Positions 9,946 through 18,277 of a stretch of 64,000 bases of DNA are shown here, in pieces; the first letter of the stretch is position 1, and every line of letters starts with the position of its first letter. The translations under genes and the position numbers were made by a program. The DNA comes from Phenylobacterium sp. Root1290 (GTDB lineage: Bacteria > Pseudomonadota > Alphaproteobacteria > Caulobacterales > Caulobacteraceae), in contig NZ_LMEE01000002.1 of NCBI RefSeq assembly GCF_001425305.1, positions 878,191 to 942,190 of the forward strand, given 5' to 3'. The notes under the pieces are model-generated. The model had not been told where the DNA came from. It saw only the letters and a list, made by a program, of their open reading frames with translations, and searched no databases.

Positions 9946-10749
9946 ATGGCGCAGGCAGGTCAGATCCGGGCCGGCATCGGGGGCTGGACCTTCGAGCCCT
10001 GGCGCGGCGTGTTCTATCCGCAGGGACTGAAGCAGGCGGACGAGCTGTCCTACGCCAGTCGCCATCTCACCACGCTGGAGATCAACTCGACCTACTACTC
10101 AAGCCAGAAGCCCGAGACCTTCGCCAAGTGGGCGGCCGCCACGCCGGACGGCTTCGTCTTTGCGGTGAAGGCCTCGCGGTTCTGCACCAACCGCCGGGTG
10201 CTGGCCGAGTCAGCCGACTCGATCGGCAAGTTCCTGAACCAGGGGATCGTCGAACTGGGCGACCGGCTCGGCCCGATCCTCTGGCAGTTCATGCCCACCA
10301 AGAAGTTCGACGCCGACGACTTCGCAGGGTTTCTCGACCTGCTGCCGAAGACGCAAGGCGGCCTGAAGCTGCGCCATTGCGTGGAAGTCCGGCACGCCAG
10401 CTTCGTGGATCGCGCCTTCGTGAAGATGTGCCGCGACCGGAACGTGGCGATCTGCATCTCGGAACACGAGAACTATCCGCTGATCTCCGACATCACTGCG
10501 GACTTCGTCTATTCGCGCCTGCTGATGGGCTCGGACGACATCGAGACCGGCTACCCGCCCGAGGACATCGACGCCTGGGCGCAGCGTTTCGGCGAGTATT
10601 CGAAGGGCCGCGTCCCCGGAGACTTGAAACCCATCGACCGGACCGGCCCCGCCGAAGGCCCGCACGAGACCTTCGTGTTCTTTATTCACGAGGGGAAGGT
10701 CCGCGCCCCCGCGGCCGCGCAGGAACTGCTGAAGCGGGTGAACACGTAG
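9946..10749 (+). CDS. DUF72 domain-containing protein (YecE-like TIM barrel)
   Basis: 267 residues covering the whole family. The N-terminal IGGWTFEPWRGVFYP, the central LEINSTYYSSQKPETFAKWAAATPDGFVFAVKASRF (quoted as two adjoining pieces of the family signature: LEINSTYYSSQ and FVFAVKASRF) and the C-terminal ETFVFFIHEGKVRAPAAAQEL are diagnostic. Biochemical function of DUF72 proteins is not established. The fold resembles TIM-barrel enzymes of the xylose-isomerase/endonuclease IV type. SD-like AGGCGAGGA precedes the ATG. It follows the M28 peptidase by 16 bases, so cotranscription is plausible without implying a shared role. A strong hairpin just downstream (10764-10787) ends this unit and the convergent gene. 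Confidence 0.88.
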   Translation: MAQAGQIRAGIGGWTFEPWRGVFYPQGLKQADELSYASRHLTTLEINSTYYSSQKPETFAKWAAATPDGFVFAVKASRFCTNRRVLAESADSIGKFLNQGIVELGDRLGPILWQFMPTKKFDADDFAGFLDLLPKTQGGLKLRHCVEVRHASFVDRAFVKMCRDRNVAICISEHENYPLISDITADFVYSRLLMGSDDIETGYPPEDIDAWAQRFGEYSKGRVPGDLKPIDRTGPAEGPHETFVFFIHEGKVRAPAAAQELLKRVNT

Positions 10750-10763
10750 CCCCAAATGCAAAA

Positions 10764-10787
10764 CGCCCCCGGCCATGGCCGGGGGCG
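10764..10787 (-). terminator. Intrinsic terminator, mainly for the minus-strand secreted-protein gene
   Basis: A perfect 24-base palindrome (CGCCCCCGGCCA and its complement) lies between converging genes. On the minus strand it is followed by GTTTTGC, so it works best as the terminator of the gene at 10821-11129. It could also stop transcription from the plus strand. Confidence 0.7.
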
Positions 10788-10820
10788 CGATCTGCAAGAA
10801 TGCGAATTCTTGTTTGCGGC

Positions 10821-11129
10821 TTACGCGCCGCCGGGGAAGCGCATCGGAACCTTCACGGTCCCGGTCTTCGCACCCATCGGCAGAGCGTCGGCGACGCAGA
10901 GGGCGGCCTTATCGAAGCCCTTGCCGGCCTTGCTGTCTTCCAGGACCTTGCAGCCCGACAGCTTACCAGCCGCGGCGTTGCACTCGAGCATCACCACAGC
11001 CGCATCGCGGGTGTTGGCGTGCTTGGTCAGGCACTTCGACATGCTTTCTTGGAAATCAGCCGCAGCCGACGCGCCGGCAAACGCCAGGCAGAGGGCGACA
11101 CCGCCGCCGATTTTGATGAGATTCTTCAT
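10821..11129 (-). CDS. Small secreted protein resembling a stand-alone TonB C-terminal domain
   Basis: 102 residues with signal peptide MKNLIKIGGGVALCLAFAGASAAA, so the mature protein of about 78 residues is periplasmic or secreted. Four mature cysteines (near 33, 50, 60 and 78) could form two disulfides. The run VVMLECNAAAGKLSGCKV, then GKGFDKAALCVADALPM and GTVKVPMRF, matches the order of the TonB C-terminal fold (beta strand, 'G.L.DC.V..', 'G.GF..AAL', '.V.VPIRF'). The transmembrane and Pro-rich parts of a real TonB are missing, so energy transduction is unlikely. It may be a divergent solitary TonB-fold protein. The fold assignment is my inference. A strong terminator follows. Confidence 0.65.
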   Translation of the reverse strand: MKNLIKIGGGVALCLAFAGASAAADFQESMSKCLTKHANTRDAAVVMLECNAAAGKLSGCKVLEDSKAGKGFDKAALCVADALPMGAKTGTVKVPMRFPGGA

Positions 11130-11367
11130 GGCCCCACTCCTTTCTAGATAACGGACGCATCCCTGGTATGGGGCATTCAGGTTAAAAGAATCTGATGGCC
11201 GAGAATTAGATGTGGTTAACGCGCAGTAAATGCCGAAATCACAATTCTCGTGTCTTTATATATATTGCGCACGTGAAGTCAGGGAAATGCGGATTTCCAG
11301 TGACGATTGGTTAGCAACCTCCCGTCATTGTGAAGGTAAGGATACTACCTAGTCGGGGGAAACTTAG
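11130..11367. promoter_or_regulatory. Divergent promoter region with a near-consensus CtrA half-match
   Basis: 238 AT-richer bases between the small secreted protein (minus) and the chemoreceptor (plus). TTAA-N7-TAAA at 11216-11230 differs by one base from the CtrA consensus TTAA-N7-TTAA. A GAATC (GANTC, CcrM-type methylation) site lies at 11188-11192. A TATATATATT tract near 11258-11267 could be a -10 region for the chemoreceptor. Chemotaxis genes of Caulobacter relatives are commonly cell-cycle controlled, so CtrA input is reasonable but unproven. Confidence 0.4.
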
Positions 11368-13308
11368 GTGAAGCGTTTTCGGCTCGTCGACCTGCCGCTC
11401 ATCGCGAAGATCGGCTTCGCTCCTGCTTTCGCACTGGTGATGCTGGCCCTGACGGCCGGCGGCGCCGTCGTCATCCAGCGAGGCCAGGCCAACGACCTGA
11501 AGCAGGTCGTGCATACTGACCTTCCCAACAGTCTGCGCCTGCAGAAGGTGTCCGAACGGATCACCGCCGTGCACGGCCAGCTCTACTTCCTGCTGACCCA
11601 CCAGGCCGCTTCGATCGAAACTGACAAGATCGAGGGCGAAAGCCAGAAGATGCTGGCCGAGGTGGATGCGATCACCAAGGAAGTGCAGGCCCTCGAAGCG
11701 ACGGCGCCCGCCTCGCAGAAGAAAGCCTTCCAGGACCTGGTCAAGGCGCTCAAGGGCACCCGCGACGCGCTGGACGTGATCGCCGCCATGATCAGCGTCG
11801 ACTTCGGGACCGCCGCCGGGTTCGCTGCTCCGTTCGAGCAGGAATATACGAACATGGCGAGCATGCTGAACAAGATCGTCGCCGCCAACAACACCCTGAC
11901 CGACGCCAACGCCAAGGCCAGCGAGCAGCGCGCGCAGACCGCCCAGATGGTTCAGATGGTGGCCGCGATCGCGACCCTGCTGATCGCCGGCGCCCTGGCC
12001 TGGGCGCTGACCATGATGCTGCGCCGCGACGTCAAGCAGATCGCCGGCGCCACCGAGGCCCTGGCCCGCGGCGACAATGCGATCGACCTGGACAAGCTCG
12101 GCCGCAAGGACGAACTCGGGGCCATCGTCTCGTCGCTGACCATCTTCCGCGACAACCAGCTGCATCTTGAGAAGCTGCGCGTCGAGCACGACCAGACCGA
12201 GGCTGCGGCCGAAGTGACCCGTCGCCAGAACGCCGACGCCGCCGCCGCGATCGCCGAAGAGCAGGCGATGGTCGTGAACTCTCTGGCCCGCGGGCTCGAC
12301 AGCCTGGCGGCCGGCGACCTGACCTATCGCCTGGACACCGAATTCCCCGGCGACTACCGCAAGCTGCGCGACGACTTCAACGCCGCCTCCGCCAAGCTGG
12401 AAGAAGCCATGGCCGCCATCGCCGGCGCCACCGCCTCGATCCAGTCCGGCGCTGGCGAGATCAGCACCTCGGCCGACGACCTGTCGCGCCGCACCGAGCA
12501 TCAGGCCGCGACCCTGGAAGAAACCGCCGCGGCGCTGGACGAGATCACCGCCACCGTCAACAAGACCTCGGAAGGCGCAAGCCACGGCCGTGAAGCCGTC
12601 GCCGCCGCCAAGTCCGACGCCGAAGAAGGCGGCCTGGTCGTGGGCCGCGCCATCGAGGCGATGGGCCAGATCGAAAGCTCGGCCAAGCAGATCAGCCAGA
12701 TCATCGGCGTGATCGACGAGATCGCCTTCCAGACCAACCTGTTGGCCCTGAACGCCGGCGTCGAAGCCGCCCGCGCCGGGGAAGCCGGCCGCGGATTCGC
12801 GGTCGTCGCCTCCGAAGTGCGGGCCCTGGCCCAGCGCTCGGCCGAAGCGGCCAAGGAGATCAAGACCCTGATCTCGGCGTCCAGCCAGCAAGTCGCCTCC
12901 GGCGTGAGCCTAGTCGGCGAGACGGGCAAGGCGCTGGAACGCATCGTCCGGCAGGTGGCCGAAATCTCCAACGTCGTCGGCGAGATCGCCGCCTCGGCCA
13001 AGGAAGAAGCCCTCGGCCTCGGCCAGGTGAACACCGCGGTCAACCAGATGGACCAGGTCACCCAGCAGAACGCCGCCATGGTCGAGGAGTCGACCGCCGC
13101 CAGCCGCGTGCTGGCCGACGAAGCCCACGAACTGGCCCGTCTGGTCGCGCGCTTCCGGGTCACCGGCGGCGGCGTGCAGACCGCCACCCGCACCGTCGGC
13201 TCCGCGCCGCCGCGTCAGCACCAGCCGGCGCAGCGCCTGGCCACCCGGGGCGCCACCGCCCTGGCGCCGAGCGCCCACGTCGAGCAGGACAGCTGGGAAG
13301 AGTTCTAA
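11368..13308 (+). CDS. Methyl-accepting chemotaxis protein (transmembrane chemoreceptor)
   Basis: 646 residues. TM1 near 15-36, a periplasmic helical sensor near 37-190 and TM2 near 195-217 ([17 protein letters not shown]) are followed by HAMP modules and a long signalling coiled coil. The hairpin tip [24 protein letters not shown], quoted here only by its core [18 protein letters not shown], contacts CheA and CheW. Gln/Glu-rich methylation helices flank it. The very C-terminus, DSWEEF, looks like the tethered CheR/CheB docking pentapeptide (aromatic-x-x-F) that long receptors carry. The GTG at 11368 follows GGGGGA; no better start is seen. The ligand is unknown. A strong terminator with a GCAA loop follows. 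Confidence 0.93.
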   Translation: MKRFRLVDLPLIAKIGFAPAFALVMLALTAGGAVVIQRGQANDLKQVVHTDLPNSLRLQKVSERITAVHGQLYFLLTHQAASIETDKIEGESQKMLAEVDAITKEVQALEATAPASQKKAFQDLVKALKGTRDALDVIAAMISVDFGTAAGFAAPFEQEYTNMASMLNKIVAANNTLTDANAKASEQRAQTAQMVQMVAAIATLLIAGALAWALTMMLRRDVKQIAGATEALARGDNAIDLDKLGRKDELGAIVSSLTIFRDNQLHLEKLRVEHDQTEAAAEVTRRQNADAAAAIAEEQAMVVNSLARGLDSLAAGDLTYRLDTEFPGDYRKLRDDFNAASAKLEEAMAAIAGATASIQSGAGEISTSADDLSRRTEHQAATLEETAAALDEITATVNKTSEGASHGREAVAAAKSDAEEGGLVVGRAIEAMGQIESSAKQISQIIGVIDEIAFQTNLLALNAGVEAARAGEAGRGFAVVASEVRALAQRSAEAAKEIKTLISASSQQVASGVSLVGETGKALERIVRQVAEISNVVGEIAASAKEEALGLGQVNTAVNQMDQVTQQNAAMVEESTAASRVLADEAHELARLVARFRVTGGGVQTATRTVGSAPPRQHQPAQRLATRGATALAPSAHVEQDSWEEF

Positions 13309-13330
13309 AAATACAAGACGTCCAGGAACG

Positions 13331-13360
13331 AAGGGGGTCGCCGCAAGGCGGCCCCTTTTT
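13331..13360 (+). terminator. Intrinsic terminator of the chemoreceptor gene
   Basis: Stem AAGGGGGTCGCC / GGCGGCCCCTT with a stable GCAA tetraloop, directly followed by TTTTT, 23 bases after the chemoreceptor stop. It closely resembles the terminator after etfA (58758-58790), including the preceding CCAGGAAC. Confidence 0.85.
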
Positions 13361-13443
13361 CGTTGCGCCAGCTCTGAACGGCGCGCCTTGACCGACGCGG
13401 CGTCAGCCGACGCCGACTTCCTGCACCGACAGGAGGACACGCG

Positions 13444-14358
13444 ATGGCTCAATTCTCGGCCGACGACCTGATGTTCAAGCCCGGCCTGATGACCGGCGAG
13501 CGCATCCTGATCACCGGAGGCGGCACGGGCCTGGGCAAGGTGATGGCCGAGGCGCTGCTGATGCTGGGGGCGGAGGTCTATATCTGCGGCCGGCGGGGCG
13601 GGGTGGTCGAGGCGACCGCCAAGGAGTTGATGGACGCCCACGGCGGCAAGTGCGTCGGCCTGGCCTGCGACATCCGCGTGCCCGAGGCGATCTCGGAGAT
13701 GCTCGACACCATCTGGGCGGACGGCGCGCTGACCGGCCTGGTCAATAATGCGGCCGGCAATTTCATCAGCCGCACCCAGGACCTGTCGCCGCGCGGCTTC
13801 GACGCCATCGCCAACATCGTTTTCCGCGGCTCGTTCTTCGTGACCCTGGATTGCGGCAAGCGCTGGATCGCCGAAGGGCGGCGCGCCTCGGTGATTTCGA
13901 TCCTGACCACCTGGATCTGGAACGGCGGCCCGTTCACCGTGCCCTCGGCGATGTCCAAGGCGGGGCTCGCCACCATGAGCCAATCGCTGGCGGTCGAGTG
14001 GGGCCAGCACGGCATCCGGTTCAACAACATCGCGCCGGGCCCCTTCCCTACGGAGGGCATGAGCGCCCGCCTCAATCCAAGCCAGGAGGAAGGCGCCGGC
14101 GGCGCCTATTCCGACATGAGCGGCCATCCGATGGGCCGGGTCGGCGACATGCGTGAGCTGGCCAATCTGGCCGTCTACCTGCTGCATCCGCTGTCGGCCT
14201 ATGTGAACGGCCAGACCATCGCCATCGACGGCGCGGCCTGGCAGGCCTCCGGCGGCAACTTCTCGCGCCTGACCGGATGGGGGGAGAGCGAGTGGGCGGC
14301 GGCCAAGGAGGCGATCCAGGCCACCAACGCCAAGGACCGCGCTGCGCGGACGGTCTGA
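13444..14358 (+). CDS. SDR oxidoreductase, 2,4-dienoyl-CoA reductase-like
   Basis: 304 residues. The Rossmann motif TGGGTGLGKVMAEAL binds NADP(H), and NNAAGNF is the family's NAG-type motif. The region PSAMSKAGLATMSQSLAVEWG followed by RFNNIAPGPF (each a short diagnostic stretch) resembles mitochondrial-type 2,4-dienoyl-CoA reductase, where the classical YxxxK is replaced by a Ser/Ala-x-x-Lys arrangement. The role would be NADPH reduction of 2,4-dienoyl-CoA during breakdown of unsaturated fatty acids. The tyrosine that the human enzyme uses (in TTIYAE) appears here as TTWIW, so catalysis may differ. SD AGGAGG precedes the ATG. The gene is monocistronic after a terminator. General SDR identity is certain; the substrate is inferred. 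Confidence 0.82.
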   Translation: MAQFSADDLMFKPGLMTGERILITGGGTGLGKVMAEALLMLGAEVYICGRRGGVVEATAKELMDAHGGKCVGLACDIRVPEAISEMLDTIWADGALTGLVNNAAGNFISRTQDLSPRGFDAIANIVFRGSFFVTLDCGKRWIAEGRRASVISILTTWIWNGGPFTVPSAMSKAGLATMSQSLAVEWGQHGIRFNNIAPGPFPTEGMSARLNPSQEEGAGGAYSDMSGHPMGRVGDMRELANLAVYLLHPLSAYVNGQTIAIDGAAWQASGGNFSRLTGWGESEWAAAKEAIQATNAKDRAARTV

Positions 14359-14373
14359 GGGGCGCTTTTATGG

Positions 14374-14388
14374 TTAACCGGACCTTAA
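14374..14388 (+). promoter_or_regulatory. Perfect CtrA-type box (TTAA-N7-TTAA)
   Basis: TTAACCGGACCTTAA matches the CtrA consensus exactly. It sits 24 bases upstream of the ATG of the Cys-rich secreted-protein gene, where binding would overlap a promoter. CtrA is the master cell-cycle regulator of Caulobacterales. Assignment rests on the consensus and position only. Confidence 0.55.
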
Positions 14389-14412
14389 GGCGCGTCGCCT
14401 CAAGGCTGGGGC

Positions 14413-14730
14413 ATGCGCGCCGCCCTGCTCCTGCTGATCCTGGCCTTGTCCGCATGGCCCGCAAGCGCCCAGCAGAGCGCCCTGCGCGGGCCGGTGACGC
14501 CCGGGCCGGCGAAAGAGGCGGCCGCGCCGCTGCCTGCCCTCCTGGCCCCGCTGGCGCCGCCGAGCGCGGCCGACGCCGAGCGTTGCCGGCTGAACTGCGC
14601 AAGCGGCTACTATGTCTGCCTCTCGACCGAGGCGGCCGAGGATTGCGCCCCGAACTGGATGCAATGCCGCAGCGGCTGCGACGCCGCAGCGCGCCGCCGG
14701 AGCGCTACGACGGGTTCGGAGCGTTCCTGA
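14413..14730 (+). CDS. Small Cys-rich secreted protein of unknown function
   Basis: 105 residues with signal peptide MRAALLLLILALSAWPASAQ. The mature part has a Pro/Ala-rich linker and a compact domain with six cysteines (CRLNC, YYVC, DCAPNWMQCRSGC), a spacing that suggests three disulfides in the periplasm or outside. No family is recognised. It stands 54 bases after the SDR gene with its own CtrA-like box and ends 64 bases before a TetR gene. The signal peptide, regular cysteine spacing and upstream regulatory site support a real gene despite its size. Confidence 0.65.
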   Translation: MRAALLLLILALSAWPASAQQSALRGPVTPGPAKEAAAPLPALLAPLAPPSAADAERCRLNCASGYYVCLSTEAAEDCAPNWMQCRSGCDAAARRRSATTGSERS

Positions 14731-14794
14731 GCTTGGCTTCCGGGCCGCCCTGGTCGTAATATGACGGGCGTCACCTTTCCGAGTCAGGCCTGAG

Positions 14795-15418
14795 ATGTCC
14801 GAAGTCGCCTATCTTCCCACCGGCAAGCGCGAATTGACCAAGGTCGCCAACCGGCAGGCCATCCTCGACGCCGCCCGCAAGGTGTTCGGCGAGCTGGGCT
14901 ATGAGACGGCGACCGTGCGAGACATCATCCGCGGCACCGGCCTGGCTGCCGGCACCTTCTACAACTACTTCAAGTCCAAGGATGAGGTTTACCTCGCCCT
15001 GGCCAGCGAGGGCGCGCGCCAGTTCGCGCCGCTGCTGAAGGCTCAGCGCGCACAGTCGGCCGGCTGGGAGGAGTTCCTCAACGCCGCCATCGAGGCCTAC
15101 TTCCTGTTCCTGGCCGATGCGCACAAGAGCTGGCTCAGCCAGCGCCCGCCCGGCGAGACCCAGCCGCACGTCCATGGCGAGACGCCCGAAATGGCGGCCG
15201 TGTTCAACGAGGTCCGCGAGGCCATCGTCGAGGAGATGGCGAACGGGGGCGCGCCGATCACCGACCCCGACTATCTGGCCGCCGCCTGCATCGCCATCGC
15301 CCGCGACGTCGGCGAGAAAATGCTGGCCCGCCGTCCGATCGACACCAAGGGCGCCACGCAGTTTGCGGTGGCGATGATCCAGGGCGGATTGAACGGCCTG
15401 CGACAGGCGGAGGACTGA
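14795..15418 (+). CDS. TetR family transcriptional regulator
   Basis: 207 residues. The N-terminal helix-turn-helix (AILDAARKVFGELGYETATV then GTGLAAGTFYNYFKSKDEVY) is the classic TetR_N domain. The C-terminal ligand-binding helices run from about residue 75. The downstream hydrolase GTG lies five bases after its stop, so the two genes are likely one operon and this regulator may control it. The ligand is unknown; a lipid-like ester or quinone-like compound is only a guess from the neighbours. Confidence 0.88.
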   Translation: MSEVAYLPTGKRELTKVANRQAILDAARKVFGELGYETATVRDIIRGTGLAAGTFYNYFKSKDEVYLALASEGARQFAPLLKAQRAQSAGWEEFLNAAIEAYFLFLADAHKSWLSQRPPGETQPHVHGETPEMAAVFNEVREAIVEEMANGGAPITDPDYLAAACIAIARDVGEKMLARRPIDTKGATQFAVAMIQGGLNGLRQAED

Positions 15419-15423
15419 GCAGG

Positions 15424-16476
15424 GTGGCGAGCATCCAGCGCACCCTTGCCCGCACCCTCCTCTCGCTGCCCTCGCCGATCCTGCGCCTGATGTCCGGCGG
15501 CGCCGCCGTCTATCGCGGCGGCCGGACCCTGGACCCGCGCTTTCAGTTCATGGCCGCCCAGGCCGCGCGCCTGCCCCCGATGACCACGCAGTCGCCGGAG
15601 GAGGCCCGGCGCGCGACCTCCGAGGGCGCAAAGGTCTATGGCGGGGGCCCCGAGCCGGGCGTGAGCGCCGAGCCGCTGGCCATTCCCGCCGGCGACCGGA
15701 ACCTCCCCACCAGGCTCTACAGACCCGAGGGCCAGGACCCGGCCGCGCCGGCCATCGTCTTCGCGCATTTCGGCGGCGGAGTGATCGGCGACCTCGAGAC
15801 CAGCCATGCGTTCTGCGGGATCCTGGCCAAGGTGAGCCGCGCCCCGGTGATCTCGGTCGACTACCGCCTGGCGCCCGAACACCGCTTCCCCGCCGGGCTC
15901 GACGACGTTCTGGCGGCCTATCGGCATGTCCGCGACAACGCCGCGCGGTTCGGCGCGCCGGAGGGCCGCGCGATCATCGGGGGCGACTCGATGGGCGGCA
16001 ATTTCGCCGCCGTGATCTGCCAGGAGCTGCGCCGCGCGGGCGAGCCGCAGCCAGACCTGCAGCTGCTCATCTATCCGTGCGTGGACGTCGCCAGCCAGAC
16101 CGCCTCGATGACCACCTATGCCGAGGCGTTCCCTTTGTCGCGGGCGATGATGGACTGGTTCATGGGCCACTACATGGGCCCAGAGGCCGACCCCGCCGAT
16201 CCGAGGCTGTCGCCGATCCGGGAGCCGGACCTCGCCGGCCTGGCGCCCGCCGTCGTCGTCACCGCGGGCTTCGATCCGCTGGTCGACCAGGGCGAGGCCT
16301 ACGCCAAGCGCCTGCGCGCCGCGGGCGTGCCGGTGATCTATCGTTGCTATGACGCCATGGCGCACGGGTTCACCGCCTTCACCGGCGTGGTCCCGTGCGC
16401 CGACGTGGCGTGCCGAGAAATTGCGGGCCTGGTCCGCGAAGGCCTGGAGGGACGTATTGCGCGCGTTGCTGGTTGA
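15424..16476 (+). CDS. Alpha/beta hydrolase, hormone-sensitive-lipase (HSL) type esterase
   Basis: 350 residues. The oxyanion motif is HFGGGV (near 118), a Phe-containing variant of HGGG. The nucleophile elbow is GGDSMGGNF (Ser near 188). The acid is Asp in TAGFDPLVDQG and the base is His in MAHGFTAF. The layout with its N-terminal cap matches HSL/arylacetamide-deacetylase-type carboxylesterases acting on short or medium acyl esters. GTG at 15424 follows GGAGGACTGAGCAGG, overlapping the end of the TetR gene region, so it is probably coregulated. No signal peptide, hence cytoplasmic. Its last codons contain the ribosome site (GGAGG) and TTG of the next gene. Confidence 0.88.
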   Translation: MASIQRTLARTLLSLPSPILRLMSGGAAVYRGGRTLDPRFQFMAAQAARLPPMTTQSPEEARRATSEGAKVYGGGPEPGVSAEPLAIPAGDRNLPTRLYRPEGQDPAAPAIVFAHFGGGVIGDLETSHAFCGILAKVSRAPVISVDYRLAPEHRFPAGLDDVLAAYRHVRDNAARFGAPEGRAIIGGDSMGGNFAAVICQELRRAGEPQPDLQLLIYPCVDVASQTASMTTYAEAFPLSRAMMDWFMGHYMGPEADPADPRLSPIREPDLAGLAPAVVVTAGFDPLVDQGEAYAKRLRAAGVPVIYRCYDAMAHGFTAFTGVVPCADVACREIAGLVREGLEGRIARVAG

Positions 16477-17455
16477 AGACCTCGCCCCCGACTACGGCGG
16501 CTGCGTCCTGAAGGAGATCGAGACGCCCGCCCCCGGCCCCGGCGAGGTGCAGGTCAGGGTGCGCGCCGCGGCGGTCAACTTCCCCGACCTGCTGCAGACC
16601 CGCGGCGAGTATCAGCACAAGCCGCCCCTGCCGTTCATCCCGGGCATGGAGATCGCCGGGGAGGTCAGCGCCCTGGGCGAGGGCGTCGACCAGTTCCAGA
16701 TCGGCGAGGCGGTGGTCGGCGGGGCGCGGATCGGCGGCTTTTCCGAATACGCCGTGACCCCGGCCGCGGGCCTGCGGCGCAAGCCCGAAGGCCTGTCGTT
16801 CAGCCAGGCGGCAGGCTACGCCACGGCCTATCTGACGGCCTATGTCTCGCTGGTGCGCCGCGCGGCGGTGGAGCCGGGCGAGTGGGTGCTGGTGCACGGC
16901 GCGGCCGGCGGGGTCGGCCTGGCGGCCGTCGACCTGGCCAAGCATCTGGGCTGCAGGGTGATCGCCGCCTCGGCCTCGGACGACAAGCTGGCCATCGTGC
17001 AGCGTGAATATCAGCCCGACGCCGTCGTGAACGTCAGCGGCGGCTTCCGCGAAAAGGTCAAGGAGATCACCGGCGGGCGCGGCGCGAACGTCATCTACGA
17101 TCCCGTGGGCGGCGACGTGTTCGACGAGAGCACCCGCTGCATCGCCTTTGACGGCCGGCTGCTGGTGGTCGGCTTCGCCTCGGGCCGGCTGCCGGTGCTG
17201 CCGGTGAACCTCGCCCTGATCAAGGGCTTCTCGGTGATGGGCGTCCGGGCGGGCGAATACGGCCGCCAGTTCCCCGAGAAGGGCCGCGAGAACCAGGCCG
17301 CGATCTGGGGACCTGGCCGCCAGCATGAAGCCGCGCGTCGACCAGGGGTATGCGCTGAGCGACTGGCGGGCCGCCTTCGACTCGCTCGCCAACCGCAAGG
17401 TCGTGGGCAAGACCATCGTCAGGCCGGACCTCTGACCTATATAGTCGGGTCATGA
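16457..17455 (+). CDS. NADPH:quinone oxidoreductase family protein (zeta-crystallin-like), frameshifted near the 3' end
   Basis: Zinc-free medium-chain reductase. TTG at 16457 with GGAGG six bases upstream gives MRALLVEDLAPDYGG, the family N-terminus, and overlaps the esterase gene by 20 bases. GROES-like domain (VNFPDLLQTRGEY), Rossmann fold (VHGAAGGVGLAAVDLAK) and VIYDPVGGDVF are intact. After ENQAAIW the frame shifts: one extra G in the GGGG run at 17307-17310. With three Gs the family ending WDLAASMKPRVDQGYALSD ... NRKVVGKTIVRPDL, stopping at 17435, is restored. As written the frame runs to 17455 with a non-homologous tail of about 50 residues. It may be a real mutation or a sequencing error; the catalytic core is kept. 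Confidence 0.8.
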   Translation: MRALLVEDLAPDYGGCVLKEIETPAPGPGEVQVRVRAAAVNFPDLLQTRGEYQHKPPLPFIPGMEIAGEVSALGEGVDQFQIGEAVVGGARIGGFSEYAVTPAAGLRRKPEGLSFSQAAGYATAYLTAYVSLVRRAAVEPGEWVLVHGAAGGVGLAAVDLAKHLGCRVIAASASDDKLAIVQREYQPDAVVNVSGGFREKVKEITGGRGANVIYDPVGGDVFDESTRCIAFDGRLLVVGFASGRLPVLPVNLALIKGFSVMGVRAGEYGRQFPEKGRENQAAIWGPGRQHEAARRPGVCAERLAGRLRLARQPQGRGQDHRQAGPLTYIVGS

Positions 17456-18201
17456 CCGTCGAACACGAACACGAACTCGAGGGCCTCAAGGCCGCCGGCC
17501 GTCTGGTCGCGCGCACGCTGGAGGCCATGGGCAAGGCGCTGGAGCCGGGGATCACCACCCGCGAGCTGGATCAGCTGGGCCGCCAGATGCTGGAGCTGGA
17601 AGGCGCCCGCTCGGCGCCGGAGCTGACCTACAACTTCCCGGGCGCGACCTGCATCTCGGTGGCCCCCGACTGCGCCCACGGCATTCCGGACGACCGCCGC
17701 ATCGAGGCCGGGACCCTGGTCAATATCGACGTGTCGGCCGAGCTGAACGGCTTCTACGGAGACACCGGGGCGAGCTTCGCGGTGCCGCCGGTCAAGCCGA
17801 ACATCGAGCGGCTGTGCCGCGACGGCCGCCGGGCCATGTGGGCGGGCATCCGCGCCGTGCGGCCGGGCGCCAAGCTCAACGAGGTGGGCAAGGCCATCCA
17901 GGGCTTCGCCGACAAGAACGGCTACTCACTGGTCACCAACCTCGCCAGCCACGGGGTCGGACGCTCCCTGCACGACGAACCGGCCGAGATTCCGACCTGG
18001 TGGGAGCCGGGAGACCGCCGCCGGATTCACGAGGGTCTGGTGTTCACCATCGAGCCGTTCCTGTCGCTCGGGGCGGACTGGGTCGAGGAGGGCGACGACG
18101 GCTGGACGCTGACCCCGCCAGGCCACGAGCCGACCGTTCAGTACGAACATACGCTGATCGCGACCCGCCGCGGACCGGTGATCCTCACTCTTGCGGCCTG
18201 A
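17452..18201 (+). CDS. map: Methionine aminopeptidase, type I
   Basis: 249 residues, cytoplasmic, removes the initiator Met from new proteins. All metal ligands and the key His are visible: His in CAHGIPDD, the Asp pair in NIDVSAELNGFYGDTGASF, His in SHGVGRSLHDEP, Glu in FTIEPFL and Glu in VQYEHTL. The length is that of the minimal type I enzyme, without an N-terminal zinc finger or SH3-binding extension. The start MTVEHEHELEGLKAAGRLVA is slightly longer than usual but in frame and ATG-initiated. It follows the frameshifted reductase with 16 bases from the restored stop. The ribosomal and protein-maturation genes that follow fit its housekeeping role. Confidence 0.93.
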   Translation: MTVEHEHELEGLKAAGRLVARTLEAMGKALEPGITTRELDQLGRQMLELEGARSAPELTYNFPGATCISVAPDCAHGIPDDRRIEAGTLVNIDVSAELNGFYGDTGASFAVPPVKPNIERLCRDGRRAMWAGIRAVRPGAKLNEVGKAIQGFADKNGYSLVTNLASHGVGRSLHDEPAEIPTWWEPGDRRRIHEGLVFTIEPFLSLGADWVEEGDDGWTLTPPGHEPTVQYEHTLIATRRGPVILTLAA

Positions 18202-18216
18202 GAACGCAGGAGAAGG

Positions 18217-18245
18217 TTGACTCCTCTCCTCGCCTCCCTTAGGAA
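18217..18245 (+). promoter_or_regulatory. Candidate sigma-70-type promoter for rpmH-rnpA
   Basis: TTGACT (18217-18222), a 17-base spacer and TAGGAA (18240-18245) lie 33 bases upstream of the rpmH GTG. The -35 is near consensus and the -10 is weak, a common pattern in GC-rich alphaproteobacteria. Confidence 0.4.
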
Positions 18246-18277
18246 CCGCCGCTCAATTTTATACCGGAGTTGATCTC

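Noticed and set aside
16349-16456. Upstream extension of the quinone oxidoreductase frame
   Set aside because: The extra 36 residues overlap the esterase gene and are not family-like; TTG 16457 gives the expected N-terminus with a ribosome site.
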